DNA of 64,000 bases from Acanthamoeba sp. SK_2022b (GCA_027943245.1 JANDJZ010000045.1:145397-209396); one strand, 5' to 3'; shown: positions 19,882 through 32,128, counted from the stretch's first letter. Program-made: numbers and translations. The notes: generated by a model from the letters alone, not told the origin.

Positions 19882-21666
19882 ATGGCTATGCGACCACGTG
19901 TGCAAAGAAGAGAGGGCAGGAGGGTGAGTTGGTACGAGGAAGAGCCCCACTTCGAACAGACTCGGTATGACCTGCGCTCCAGCGGTCGGCATGACGAGCA
20001 CGACGAACAACGAGAGCGTGGCTTCCGCTTCAAGGCTCGTCGTCCCAGCCTGCGCGTGGGAAGGCGCCAAGCTCGCTCGCCCTCGCCCGTCGGCTCGACG
20101 GGCAGCCTCAGGGAGATGCCGCGGCGTAGGGAAGACACCACCAGGCGGCTTGCAGCCAGGCCTCTGGGAGACTACGTGGTCCACCCACTCGACGACTTTG
20201 ATCGTTACATGCTGGCCAGAAGAGAACGGGTAACGATGGTGGGGGGAAATTTGGACCAGTTGTGGCTGACCTGAAGTCATCACCAGCCAGAGAAGAGGAG
20301 GAGGGAGCACATCAGACCTGCGGCCCGCGAGATGGAGCGGATCGCCTACATGGGAGGTCGTCGCGGGCGCGAAGACGAAGGCGAGGGCTACTACGACAGC
20401 GGTGACTACTCGGAAGACACCGACGAGTACGACCGCTTTCGTAGAATGCGTCGCGGTCGTAGGATGAGAGACTACGACGAACATAGAGGGCGCCAGATGA
20501 CCAGAAGAGCCGACCTGGTGGCACGGCGACGCGGTCGCCCAGGGGAAGGCGGAGAGCAAGAGGAGGAGGACTACGAAGACTACCCCGGCCATCAAGAAGA
20601 GGAGGAAGAGGTGGAAAGCGATGAGGGCTACAGCGACGAGGGCGAGGGTCTGGTGAGCGCTCCGGAGGAGCTGGACGAGGACGAGGAGTACATCACGGGC
20701 AGGCGCAGGCCCATTCGCAGCAGAAGGTCACGTCATGATGCATACGACGAAGGCCAAGTCAGGCAGCCCCTGAAGAAAAGAAGGAGAGGCGGCGACGGAG
20801 AAGAGGGCCAAGGTGAGGAAGAGGAGGAAGACCAAGGGCTCGAGTTCACGGTGGACGAACGCGGGTATGGCCACAGCCCAATGATCAAGAGCCGAGACAG
20901 GAAGAAGATGCACGAGGAGGAAGAGGAGGTGCCACATGGCCGGCGGGCGAGGAGGCTCCCTGCGAGACAGACACACCGCCACCCCACCTACGAGGACATG
21001 ATCGGTACACCATTCCGGCGAACCTCACTTCAGCAGTAGTCCTCGTTTAAAGGCTCACCTCCTTGTGTTGTGTCGGTTATGGTACTGGGCGCAGCTGAAG
21101 CGCTGGTCAAGGTGGGCAAGAATGGCAAGGCCAGTGGTGTGGCCATCTTCAGATACATCCACGACCACTTCGACATGCCCGCCAACGACCGACTCGTCAG
21201 GAATCACCTCCACCAGGTATCGTTCGATTGCCTCTTCTTCCCACGCCAATGCGCTCACGACTGCGTGCTTGGTGCGTCAAAGGCGTTTGAGCGGCTGATC
21301 GATGATGGGAAGCTGCGCCACAAGAAGGCGTCATACGTGCTCCCCCGTAACCTGCTGTCCGAGTATGACGCCAAGTACGGCGAGAAGACCGAGGAGAAGC
21401 AGAAAGAAGGGCAGGGAGAAGAGAAGGAGGCTGAGCAAGGTTCGCAGGAGGAGGGCGCCGAAGTAAAGTCGCCCGAGGTGCAGAGCAAGAAGGCCAGGGT
21501 TGATAAGGCGACCACCGAGCAAGCGGAGAAGGCCAGAACCGAAGGCGGTCGGCAGGAGGAACAGCCAGGAGAAACGACGCCTAAAGAAGGCGACAAGAAA
21601 GAGGTGGAAGCGGTCTCCACATCGACGAAGAAGGGCAACGGTGGTGGACGCAAGAGGTCGCGTTAG
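19882..21666 (+). CDS. Linker-histone (H1/H5, H15) domain protein
   Basis: Four exons (19882-20229, 20287-21004, 21095-21216, 21283-21666) sum to 1572 nt, 523 residues. The first ~370 residues are low-complexity: Arg-rich (RFKARRPSLRVGRRQARSPS), then alternating Glu/Asp and Arg blocks. The winged-helix H15 domain is built from three exons: HPTYEDMI, then AEALVKVGKNGKASGVAIFRYI and RLVRNHLHQ, then AFERLIDDGKLRHKKASYVL, the usual H1 globular-domain order. A Lys/Glu-rich tail ends in GGGRKRSR. Unlike canonical H1, the globular domain is near the C terminus and the leader is long and partly acidic, so it may be a chromatin regulator, not a bulk linker histone (inference). Confidence 0.85.
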
Positions 21667-21759
21667 GGCGGTGGAAGCTCGTCAGCCTTTGCTTCCGTCG
21701 ATTGTGGTAAGCGATTGCGTGAGGACAACGTCAGCAATAGGGAACTTGTCCTGTTATGA

Positions 21760-22601
21760 TCAAATGAGGCAGTCCAAAATCCAGTTGTCAATGATAGCTC
21801 CAACCAGGAGATGACCTTGCATCTCCGGGCCGCTCACGCGTGGTACCGAAGAGAAGCGGGCATGCCAATAGGCGCCGACGCTGGATGCCGCAATCTCTTC
21901 TCCCTCATTGAAGTAGACCTGCTCGCCATCGCCCTTGTCCGGCCACACTCGGAGCACTTGCGCTAGAGCTCGGTTGCGTGCGGGATTGGCGATGTGAGCG
22001 GGCAGGAGGAGGAACTTGGGATGGGCTCCCACCCACACCTCCCCATCTTTGTCGACGTCGATGTTATCAACCATCGAGTGCAAGCCGACGGAGTTGACCA
22101 GCTGCAGGGGTTGGAAGCCCGACGTGCCTGCCACAAGACGAATGAGTTGACGCCACTCAACGAGCAATCGAGAAGACAAACCTGGGTGGAGAGGCAAAGT
22201 GGAAATGTTGTAGGTGAGGATTTCTCCCGTGCCGGCGTCGCTCACGTAGAGAAGCGATCGGTCCGGACTCGTGTTTACTCCGTTGCCCGTGTGCAGTCCT
22301 TTGATAGCCTCGTGCCACTGGAGCCCATCAAAGTACACCACGTTGGAGGGGAACAAGTTCGGAAGCACCTGCAGGTCGTGCAGGATGTTGAACAACAGGC
22401 TCTGGGTCGTGTGGTCGTTGGTCACGAAGAAGGCGCGCTCTCCAATTGGGACCACATCATTGGGCGAGATCACCTGATCGCTCTCGAAGGTCTCCACATA
22501 GAGAAGCTCTTCCGGGGCCCTGGGCGAGATCGTAAATTTGTGTATTGAGTGTCGCACCGGTGAGCTTCGGAATGCGTGGGCGATGACAAACAGAAAGCGG
22601 T

Positions 22602-22669
<68 letters not shown>

Positions 22670-23232
22670 GGTAGGCAACGCGGTGGCGCCGATGAACGAC
22701 TATTAGTTGATGTTCACGTTCTTAGACAAGACACGCAGCGCAAAAACCTACCTTGCTCGTTCGACGAAGCTCTGAGGAGCCCCACGCCGTGAGGACAGCT
22801 GAAGTCGTACGCTGAAGGGAAGCCGATGAGGCGAACTGGGGTGACCCTTGCGGGCGCTTCAGAGCTATCGGCCTGTGAGAGGTTGTATAGGAAGATGCCG
22901 CCTTGCTCGTCATACTCAGGGACTGCGCGGAAGGCATTGGCACGGAAGTTGCAGACGGAGAGGAAGGCAAGCCCCAAGTCATGGTCGATGACAACGTCCT
23001 CCGCGCCCCCTTCCGCCGGGACTTTGTCCACAAACCACACAGAGCGAGCAATGAGTAAGGAGAGGTCAAGAGCACAGCGATTTGACGTACGCAGGACGCG
23101 GGTGCAGTTGAGTCGGGTTGGCTCAAATGTATCAAAGGTGTGGTGGACTATCAGCACGCGCCCAACAATAGCGGACAGGACTGCCACCAGCGCCACGCCC
23201 ACCCACACCACTCGCCCCCAGCTCCTGGCCAT
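21760..23232 (-). CDS. Paraoxonase/arylesterase-like protein with N-terminal membrane anchor
   Basis: The minus-strand start at 23232 gives a hydrophobic signal-anchor (VVWVGVALVAVLSAIVGRVL). Family landmarks follow in PON order: EGGAEDVVIDHDLGLAFLS, GGIFLYNLS, FSCPHGVGLL, RHSIHKFTI, SPNDVVPIGERAFFVTNDH, NGVNTSPDRSLLYVSDAG and NIDVDKDGEVWVGAHPKF: a calcium-dependent six-bladed propeller lactonase/esterase in known members. The Asn/Asp residues that bind calcium in PON1 appear in place, but activity cannot be judged. An intron at about 22555-22745 contains a long (GT)n run; phase fits a donor at GGTAG|GTTTTT. A further intron at about 23035-23095 is possible since that stretch is open but atypical. 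The protein ends NWILDCLI. Confidence 0.83.
22605..22668. repeat. (GT)32 microsatellite in intron
   Basis: 64 bp of uninterrupted GT (CA on the coding strand) inside an intron of the paraoxonase-like gene. Confidence 0.98.
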
Positions 23233-23837
23233 ATCTTGGTAAACAATTTTTATTTCGGGCTTCGCGTTGCATTTTCTGGGGCTTGGGGGCCCAATTTCGG
23301 GCCAATTCCACTGTCTGGGAGTAGTGGGTATCGCCCTCTGAAAACCAAGTCTTTTGTGGTTTGTGGTCGCATCACTTAGAGACTTTCTTCTTCATCTCTA
23401 TCTGCGTGACACCTCAACAATCAGTGCTTCTGAAGCAGCAAGATTGAGGTGAGCTGATCTGTGAAGCATAGCCCTGAGATTTGGCATGAAGTCACTGCAG
23501 TTAAAAAGCGTGTTGGATCTAGGGATGTGCATTTCAAGCTTAGAGGAAAGACAGGTGGTGCACTTGCCATGGCTTACCGTTGATATCCAGTCCTAGGTTG
23601 GCTTTGCATTGGCAAACACCAATACAAAGACAGATTTTTCCAGCCTTGGAATGATCTTTGCAGTGGTTTCTCTCTTCCATTTGTGTGATTACAACACCAA
23701 ACCCTCTTCAGCCTTGAGATGACAACAAGAAGGAATGCCCACCCCAGCTGGTTTTGTTAAACCATCTGTAAATTTAACTTCATGTGCTCTCCACATGCCA
23801 GTGAGCCATTGAATCACCAACCACAGCACCATAGCCT

Positions 23838-24160
23838 ATGGAGACCAGGGACATGATCCATGGCCTGCTGTTCAACTTCCTGCTGGGGTCAACCAAGGCG
23901 ACCATCAATGAGCTGCTCTTCAACTTGCTCAGGGGCAAGGAGCCCTTTTCATTGCACCATGCTTAGGAGCATGCCCAAGCCCACAAGAAGGGCAACTACA
24001 GCTACCTCTTCTCAACCAGTTTCCACAAACATGAGGAAGCAAAAAGCACAGCAAATGCTGTGGCAAGGGCATTGTCTCCCTTCTCTTGCATGACCATGCT
24101 GTCGCTTCCCACCTTGGTGGTGGTAGCAGCACATCCAGGTGTATCCCAGATATTGAGTTG
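23838..24160 (+). pseudogene. Possible decayed ORF, origin unknown
   Basis: The + strand reads with coding-like composition as METRDMIHGLLFNFLLGSTK, meets a stop at 23966, and resumes in the same frame (EHAQAHKKGNYSYLF...). The minus strand also has a 67-codon open frame here. No family was recognised. It may be a remnant of a transposon ORF, or chance. Confidence 0.25.
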
Positions 24161-24753
24161 AGGAGAATTTTGGCTGTTTTCTAGTTCTGTGTAGTGCAGG
24201 TTCATTGTCTTGCTTCTTTGCGCTGGGCTTTCCTAGCTTCTTCCCTTGCTACACCATGCTGTGGTAGGATACTGTTTGGGGGAGTTGGAAGGTGTGGCAT
24301 TGCTTGCTTTCTTAGGAGGGCTGTAGTTATTGTGAAACTTATGATTGTGGCTGGGTCCAAGATCTTGGTTTGTCAGATGGCACAATCAGCAGCTTTGCAC
24401 CTTTTCAACTGGGATGGACTTTTGTTCTCTGCCAATGGTTTCATCTTATTGGGCCTACTAGGAACATAAGCCACAGCTGCATGGACGCCAAAAAACAAAG
24501 GTTGCCCCACATGAGCATACTTGCATGCTTAAGCATGCTGGGCCTCAGCTGATTCATCAGTTATAGCATAGAATCCTCTACTCTCCTGCATCAAAAATGC
24601 AGTTTCCTACTATTATTCCAATCTGAAGATTTTGACAACATAAAATATGAACATTTTATCAGAGAGGAGTTGAGGGTCATTCAAAATTAAAACACTTGAA
24701 TAAATCTTTGTTGTGCTCAATTTCTATGCCCATGAAAAGTAACCTTAGGTTCA

Positions 24754-24902
24754 TGTACACCTGATTATTGGTTGGTTAAAAAATCAATAATGGTACTTTT
24801 TGCACTTAAATCACAAAACTACAACCAATTTAGTAGCTTTGAACCCTGACCATTTGCAAAAAGTACCATTGACTTTTTAACCAACCAAAAATCTGGTGCA
24901 CA
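24754..24902. mobile_element. Hairpin element with ~46-bp inverted repeats (MITE-like)
   Basis: 149 bp whose two ends are imperfect inverted repeats. The left arm runs TGTACACCTGATTATTGG then GGTTAAAAAATCAATAATGG and TACTTTTTGCA; the right arm is the complement, TGCAAAAAGTACCATTGAC through TTTTTAACCAACC to TCTGGTGCACA. The centre is about 50 bp of AT-rich sequence. It has no coding capacity and is unrelated in sequence to the 143-bp element near the tRNA genes. Confidence 0.8.
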
Positions 24903-25178
24903 GAAGAAGTGGCATGTACAGAGTATGAAGGGTAACGTTGGGCCATGTACATGCATTTTTGGTTCATCAAATGGCACACTTTATCCTGCTTAACGCTTTT
25001 CTCATGGCATGTCCTCTGTATCCCAGACTTATCTCAATCCATCTCTTTGCCGAGCCACACAAGCTAATCACTCCAATTGGAACTGAAAGAGGATGTGTAT
25101 CTATTTATGTTGGGCAGCGACCCTGGCGGTGCTTCGCCTTAAAATTGAGACACTGCTCGTTCAGCCACTCTCATCTTG

Positions 25179-25710
25179 CTAATGCTGGTCGGAGTGGTGT
25201 CTCCGGAGCATCCCGTGCCCATCGGAGGAGCTGCCATGGCGATGTAGGGTTTCGAGGTCAATACTGAACCTTTCCTTGACGTAGGGCGTGTAGACGTCCT
25301 CCAACGGCTCATCGCTGAGGTGCTCCCGTAACTTGCCGACCTGCCCAGAGAGCAGAATAAAGAGGGTGAGCTGAATGAGGTTCATCGCTATGGACGAGCT
25401 CTGGTGGAAGCCTACCAGGTGCAGCCGATCAGGGTGGGAGCGGAAACGGTGCCAGGCATCCAGAGAGATCCATGTTTGCGTGGTGAGGTGCTTGTGCTTG
25501 TGCTCCACCGACCACAGGTGCTCGCTACCGATGAAGCCTGTAAGGGGTGAGTGCTAACATTTCATGCACAATAAACAAGGGTTGGCAGCGCGAACCATCA
25601 GCATTCAGGGCCAGCTTTCGCAGGTCGCGCATGTGCGTCAAGAACCACGCCTCGGAGCCCTCCTTCACCCACCTCACAATGTTGGTTCGCACGAAGCCGG
25701 GTCTCGCCAT
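25179..25710 (-). CDS. Antibiotic-biosynthesis monooxygenase (ABM)-like protein
   Basis: Three exons on the minus strand (25710-25596, 25537-25416, 25340-25179) sum to 399 nt, 132 residues. The order VRTNIVRWVKEG, HMRDLRKLALNADGFIGSEH, HLTTQTWISLDAWHRFRSHP matches the dimeric alpha-beta barrel of ABM-type proteins, where the W.S...W..W/F..H signature closes the fold. In known members the fold serves small-ligand oxygenases or haem-degrading enzymes; substrate here is unknown. The C-terminal 35 residues are charged and His-rich. The second intron stays open in frame and reads as a hydrophobic segment if unspliced, but GT-AG ends and phase support splicing. Confidence 0.6.
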
Positions 25711-25908
25711 GGTATTGTGCCTTGTTGTCGCGACGCACAGACACCTAGATAATTTATGATAATGTATGATGCCTAAGAATCGTGGAATGTCGGCTGAAAT
25801 GTCAATGAATAGTGGCTCAAGTGCCCGCGGCAGCTATCCGGAGGGACCAAACTTTTACTGCGCTAGCACAAAAGACAAGAGGCGGGAGGAGGTCAGGACA
25901 GAACTCCA

Positions 25909-28900
25909 TCACTCCATCAACATCTCAACATGGATGTTGGGCGGCGGAGCTGCGGTGATGAAGGCCAGCTTCCGATTGCTGAGCAGTGGGTCCTTGGCTT
26001 GACCGGACAGTGAGGGCTGTCGCTTGGCCGCCAGGCCGACGGCCTGGCCGGCGATGCCCGACCCCGATCCGCCACCGGGCATCTCACCCGCGCCGCCCGC
26101 GTAGAGGGCCGACTCCGTGCCGGACGAAGACAGCGACGCCGTGGCGGCGTCTCGCTCCTTGTCCTTGTCGTCCTTGAAGTAGATGTTGGCCTGGCCTTCC
26201 CTGAGCCCGTCGCGCCACTTGCCTTCGAACTTCTCGCCCGACAATCCATTCACCCACACACCGGCGCCGTGCAGCTGCAGATCCGAGGGTGGCCGCGGGT
26301 GGTGAGATCGCAAAAATCCCAAGCAAAATTCGAAAAATACCAAAAACACAAGTAATAATAAAAATAATAATAATGATAAACACCGTGACCAGCAGATGAC
26401 CGGATGAGCGAGTGAAGTGAGAGGGAGGGCGGCAACATACGACGTCCTTGCGGAACTGGCCGTCGTAGGTAGAGTTGTCCGAGAAGGCGGCCTTGCCCTT
26501 GCCGTTCCGCCTGTCGTTCTTCCATTCGCCCTCGTACTTGATGAGGTACCCGGTCTTGGCGGTGTAGGTGCCCATGCCCTCTCGCACGCCCTTCTTCCAC
26601 TGCCCTACATACATGCTTCCGTCCGCGTATCGCATCGTTCCCTGTGCATGCGCAAGACGTGCAAACGGTCATGTTAGTGGCTTCCCTCCCTCACTCGCTT
26701 GTGAAGAGGTGGGCGCGTACGGTGCCCTCGCGCTTGTCGTTGACAAAGTCGCCCTCGTACACGCCGTCGGCGTTGGTGAGCGTGCCGAGGCCGTGCTTCT
26801 GGTCGTTCAGGTACTGTCCCTGGTATTCCTCGATCATGAAAGACGAGTCGTGCTTCAGGTACTGCTTGTACACTCCTGCTCACCATTCCCCGGCCCTCCC
26901 CAAGTCAGCGTTTCTTCCCAAGCGCCACGCGCCATGTACAACGGGACCGTACCGATGCCATCGCGCTTGCCGCTCACCCACTCGCCTGAGTAGGTCTTGC
27001 CCGCCGGCAGCGTGAGGTGGCCCTTGCCGTGGAACTGCGCGACCGGTTGCTTAGTAAGTTGCGATAGCGCCTGCTGCCGAAGAGAGGGCGGGTGTTCGAA
27101 CCTTGCCGTCCTTCCACCCTCCGGCGTACTGTACACCGGTGACACCAATGAACTGGCCCTGGCCATTGGGACAGTTTTCGGCCCAGTTGCCCTTGTAGAC
27201 GTCACCGTTGGCGAACGTCATGTCGCCCTTGGCGTGCCGCTTGCCGTCCTTCCAGCCGCCGGTGTACTTGGCGCCCGTGGGGTAGACCATCGCGCCAGCA
27301 CCGTCTGCGCCGAGCAGAGAGATCGAAGTTGAATTGATAATGTGCGGTGAAACATGTGGGAGAAGGCGAACGCACTCTGCACGTCGTCCCTCCAGTCGCC
27401 TTCGAAGATCTCGCCGGTGGAGAAGACCATCCTACCGTAGCCGCTCTTCTTGTCCTCGCTGAACTCGCCTTCGTAGGTCGACCCGTGCACCTTCATCACA
27501 CCCTTGCCATCTATCTACTCGCAGCCCAACGCAATAATGATGAGCAAGCGAGCCGACGATGCTCGGCTCTCTTCAATAGATGGCCGTCGCGCTTTAAACA
27601 GGGAGGCGCATGGTACCATGCCGCTTCGCCAGTCGCCCTCGTAGTAAACCGAGTTACGGAATTGGAAGACGCCCCAACGACGCTCGCCCAATTCCTGAAC
27701 GGACCGGTGCAGAAAGGAGTCAGAGAAACCAAGAAAGACAGCGGAGAGACCCGTTATCTGTGTCATGCAAGAACATGCGTGCCTTGTTGATGGGGTGCTG
27801 CTGGATGTTCTTAGCGCCTTCCATGGCGTTTCGGATCTCCCTGAGCCATTGGGCCTTTTCCTCGGCCGTGTTGACCTTGATGTTGTACACCTTCGAAGGA
27901 CCCATTATGTCGAAGAAGTACTGATTCTTCTTATCTGTTCTCATGTGCACGTGTAAGTGCGCCCGCGCGTTAGGTCCGCCGCGTGCCAAAACTCTACTTC
28001 GTGTGCGCCGCGCGTGTGCGTGTGCGAGATTATATAAAGAGAGGAGACGCGCGATGGTACCGAGAGAGGGATCGTCCTTGAGCCAGACCAGCTCTAGCGG
28101 CCACTGGAACTCCTTCGAGTCGGCGATGGCCTTCTTGCCCAGCTTGGACAGCTTGGACTAGACAAAGAGAGAAGTGGAGCGGCGTTAAGTCGGCGAATTC
28201 ATCGGACAAAGTAGGGCGCCCGGCAACGGCGGTACCTTGGGGAAGGGGACAAGGATGTCATTGAAGATGAGGAGCTGCAGCTTGCCGCCGCCTACCGCAG
28301 CGGTGGGCAGCTCACCCTCACGCAACAGTCTCCTGTGCGCGGCCAACAGTCCTTGCTGCTCATTGTTTGGGCCGATAGGAGGAGGCAAACATCATCAGGC
28401 ATCACTGCCTGTCACGTGATCTGGCGAGGAGAGGGGCGCGTACGAAGGTGGAGTGGGTCGAGATCTCCAGCAGTCGCTGCTGCTTCTCGTACTCGTGCAG
28501 GCCCTTGTCGATCTTCACGGCGACGTCATCAACCTAAACAGAGGGAAAACGATGTCGCGTGAGATGGTGAGGAGTTTCAGCCTTCCGGGGAAGTAGAAGC
28601 TGAAGTCTGGGAATACCTTAGCAAGCGCTTGCTTGAGGAGGTTGTGATCGGGATGTTCCTGCGGGGTATGTCTGACCATGTCCTCAAGCAGCAGCTTGTA
28701 TCGGGGGATGCGCTGGATGGGCATGATCAAGCAGGCCTCCACTCGAATGTCGACAAGCTCGTCCAACTCCTAATCAGTATAAGAGTGCAAAGTTAAGGGG
28801 GGCCAAGAAAGCGGAAAATGGGCGGGCAGCCGCATTCGTATAAGTTTGGTGGTAGGGCGACTGTAGTACCCTGACTTTGTTGCCGAAGGCCTGATCCTTC

Positions 28901-31895
28901 ATGAAGTTGGTGTAGATGGAGAGCGCCGTCTCGTAGCGGTTTTCGTAGTCGGCGTACATTTTAAGGAAGGGCGCCTGAATGAAAGAGTTCGCATTTTAGC
29001 TCCGAGTTCAGGCTGTGGCTATCACACCTCATCGGGGTTATAAGTGTTGTGCGTACGATGGTCAGGAAGACGTCGCCGATGGTCTGTTCCTCGTTCCAGT
29101 TGCTGATGCACACCTCCAGACGGCTGAGCAGCTCCTCATTGAGCGGAAGGATGGAGGGCAGGGTGCTGAAGATCTTGTTGATGCCCTCGACAGTAAGCTT
29201 CGTCGAGGGGTTCTCCACCAACTGGGCCGCGCAAAGCTCCAGCAGCGGCTGGTGGTAGACCTGGATCAGCCGCTTCAACGAACTGATGTAGCTTCGCTCC
29301 GTCTCGATGATCTCGTTGGAGATCTTCGTTCTTCGCTCTGGCACGCGCAACTACGTTTTGAGAATCGCACACATTACACTAACCGGGGGAGAGGTAAGCC
29401 TACCGAACGGAGTCTCGGGTTTCTTGGGCGGGGGTGGAGGCAGCATCTCTTCGGGTGGGGCGGGCAGCTCATCGAAGCTAGGCGGCGTGGGCGCGGAGGA
29501 GGCGAGGATGGGCAGCGCAATTCCGCCCATAGGTATGCCGTGCATCGTGTAAGGCCTGGTCATGCGTGCGTTGGCTAACGGTGAGCAAGAAGTGGGCCAA
29601 GGACGAACGTCAATCGAGAGAAGGATCGCTGATGGCCATCATACCGAACGGGAGGCGTGAAAGGCGCAGCGGCCTCTTCTGTGTCCTCCTCGGAGTTGGC
29701 TCCGTCGGCAGTGACATCGGACATGGAGCCCTTCCGCTTCATGCTGAACCGTGCCTTCAAGCTGGTCAGGCCTCGGTCGGGAAGCTTTTTCTCGCCGCTC
29801 TCCTCCTCGCTCAGTGCGCCTGCATTGTTTTCGAGAACAAGAGGGAACAAAACGCTCAGTCATACGACTTAAGGCGCAGGACACATCTCCAAGAAAGAGG
29901 AGACGCACGTCCGCTGTCGGTGAGCTTCTTGCGGAGATCTTCGGGGTCCTCAGCCCTGCTGGACTTGCGCATGAGCTGATTCTCCAGCGCCTTCTTCTTG
30001 TCATCAAAGTCTGAGGCGTTGAACGAAGCACAGTAACCCATTAGTGAGCCACTGCGCGACGCGGAAGGTTTGGGAGGGGGAGAGAACGCGAGGTGACGCA
30101 CTGTCGGGATCACGTTCGGGCAAGGGCAGGGGAGGCTCGTCTGCGCTGCCGATCTCGGGGGAGTCGGTTTTGTTCTTGGGGTCCTTCTTCTTGACGATCT
30201 CCTTGAACTTGCCCATGCGCATGCTGAGACGGTTCTTGACCTTGGCGTTCTTGGCCTCCTCATCGGCCGCGCTCGGACCAGGCGACGGCGGCGAGGTCGG
30301 CGCCTCACCGCCGCTGCTCGGGCTCGACGCCCCGTTGGGTCCGAAGTTGAGCGAGGACAGCGCTGCCTGCGCCGCAGCAAAAGATGGCGATCGGGGCTAC
30401 GTGGTAGGCAACGACGCGACAATGGGGTCAGAACGCGGCGCAGTCAGTTATGTCAGACAGCAGGAGTGAAGTGGTGGCGTGTACCTCCGCGCCGGGCGAG
30501 GCTCGTGGTGGCAGGGGCGAGAAGCCACCCGAAGGCGGGCGCATGCCTGCCGGAGAGGAAGCGCCGCCTGGAAATGACATCAAGACCACACCATGGGGCG
30601 TGAGTGCGTGTGGAACGCATTCCAGCTTCGACGAAAGCCAGCGAAAAACAACAGGATGCTACCAGAGGGGCTGAGCGGCGGAAGGTTGGACGGCATGGTG
30701 GGGGGCACGGGCGGCGAGGCGCCAGGGGCCATCGACACCGGTCGCCCTCCTGGGCTCCCCGGAGGCAACGGTCGAATACGTCCGTCTGCGCACCCTCTGA
30801 AGGTGAGCGAGAGGGAAAGGGAAGGCCCATGGCCATCGCCACCAGAAGAAGATCGAGGAAACGCACTGGGCATGATGACGGAGCCGCCGCCGCCGATGGG
30901 GGGAGGAGGCGGAGGCGGGAGGTCGAGAGCGGAGAGCGGAGGGAGCGCGTCGGCAGAATCGCGAGAGGGAATGGAGGGAGGGAGATCGGGCGGCGGCACA
31001 CTGGGAGGCGGCGGGAAGGACGGCGGAGGCACGTTCGGCGGGGGCGGGAAGGACGGCGGAGGCGGGAGCAGTGACGGCGCTGACATCGAGGGCGCCAGGC
31101 CTCTTCCACGGCCGCCTTCACGACCACAACACGTAGTTAGGCCCAACACCATGTCTGCGCAGGGCGCAGAGCTTCAAATCAAGCGCGTACCGCGCCCAAA
31201 GGCGGGAGGCTCGGGCGAGGACGGGGAGTGTTCGCGACCCTGTGGCGCGGACGCGTTCAGAGGAGAGGCCCGTCCTCTTCCTCTCCCGCCTGCGTGAACA
31301 CGCGTTAGAGGGTCATTTGGGGGGGGGGGCTAGCACGCGAAATGTTGTTTTCGGGGGGGGGGTACCCATGGGAGGAGCGTAGCCTGGCAGAGGCGGCAGT
31401 TCGGCGTCGTCGTTGCGAGGCGGAAGAGAGGGGGGCGGCGTATCGTCGGTAGGAGGGTCCACCAACGCGTTCACTTGGTTCACTGCTCAGCCACCCATGA
31501 CGGCAAAGGAGGAGAAGAAAAGGCAACCGTTAGGGTGGGCAGCAATAAAAAGTCAAAAAAATACAATACATAACAATAAAAATAATACAAACACAACAAG
31601 GGATTGAACTGAAGCCTTCATTTTAGAGGGCTGGGACAAGAACGAAGACGACCAATTTGGAGGGGGGGGGGGAGTCAAAGAGAAAAGTAGTACCCTTGAT
31701 TCCACCACGACCGCGGCCTCCAGGAGGACTGCCCGGAATAATAGTAGAGTGGCTCGAGCCAAGGCCCGAGGGTTGATGTGGCTGCGTGCTTCCTCCTCGT
31801 CCCCCTCGTCCACCTGGACCGCCACGACCGCCCGGTCCGAGCATGCTCTTCATCTGCTGGAGCATCGTCGGGTCCATCGACAAACGCTTGTCCAT
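25909..31895 (-). CDS. RhoGEF (DH-PH) protein with C-terminal MORN repeats
   Basis: A large multi-exon gene. From the N terminus (31895, MDKRLSMDPTMLQQMKSMLG): a Gly/Arg-rich stretch, long Pro-rich blocks (31300-30580, LPPPPPSFPPPPNVPPP type), charged Ser-rich linkers, KPETPFGRL, then a DH domain (29350-28500): RRTKISNEIIETERSYISSL, APFLKMYADYENRYETAL, and the conserved helix LIMPIQRIPRYKLLLEDMV. A PH-like region follows (28390-27730: LQLLIFNDILVPF, YFFDIMGPSKVYNIKV, KAQWLREI). The C-terminal third is at least ten MORN repeats (27720-26170: YEGDWRSGM, YEGEFSEDKKSGYG, YTGGWKDGKRHAKG, YKGNWAENCPNGQG, YSGEWVSGKRDG, YEGDFVNDKREG, YVGQWKKGVREG, FEGKWRDGLREG). Likely role: membrane-localised activation of a Rho/Rac GTPase. 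Exact small-exon borders in the Pro-rich part are uncertain. Confidence 0.85.
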
Positions 31896-32128
31896 GTTTG
31901 CGTCCTTCTTTGCCCAACGAGCTCTACTTTTCCCTTTCGCTACTACTTGTACACTCTTATGCTTTTGAAAAAGAAAACCACCTCGGCCGTCGGACGGCAA
32001 CCACTCGAGCCGGTGTGGTGTTCGCCTTGTGCTTACCGTCCCCGTGGGCAGGAAGTTGGGGCGGCCGTTGGGTGGTGGCGGCGCAAATTAAAAGTCGACC
32101 GCAGCTTGACGACGACACTTCCCCCTGC

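Larger units (their letters stand above)
23233..25178. other. Gene-poor AT-richer island
   Basis: Nearly 2 kb without a convincing gene. Composition shifts from GC-rich, CG-containing sequence to CA/TG-rich, CG-poor sequence, like the other transposon-bearing stretches here (6837-9098, 39506-42126, 59790-64000). It holds one hairpin element (24754-24902) and a short coding-like relic (about 23838-24160). Confidence 0.6.

Noticed and set aside
24002..24205. Minus-strand frame containing WDTPG, resembling a GTPase G3 motif
   Set aside because: No P-loop or NKxD partner nearby in frame; a five-residue match is not enough.
30453..31297. Plus-strand Gly-rich frames opposite the RhoGEF proline-rich exons
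   Set aside because: Antisense shadows of CCG/CCT-rich proline codons; no start context or domain.
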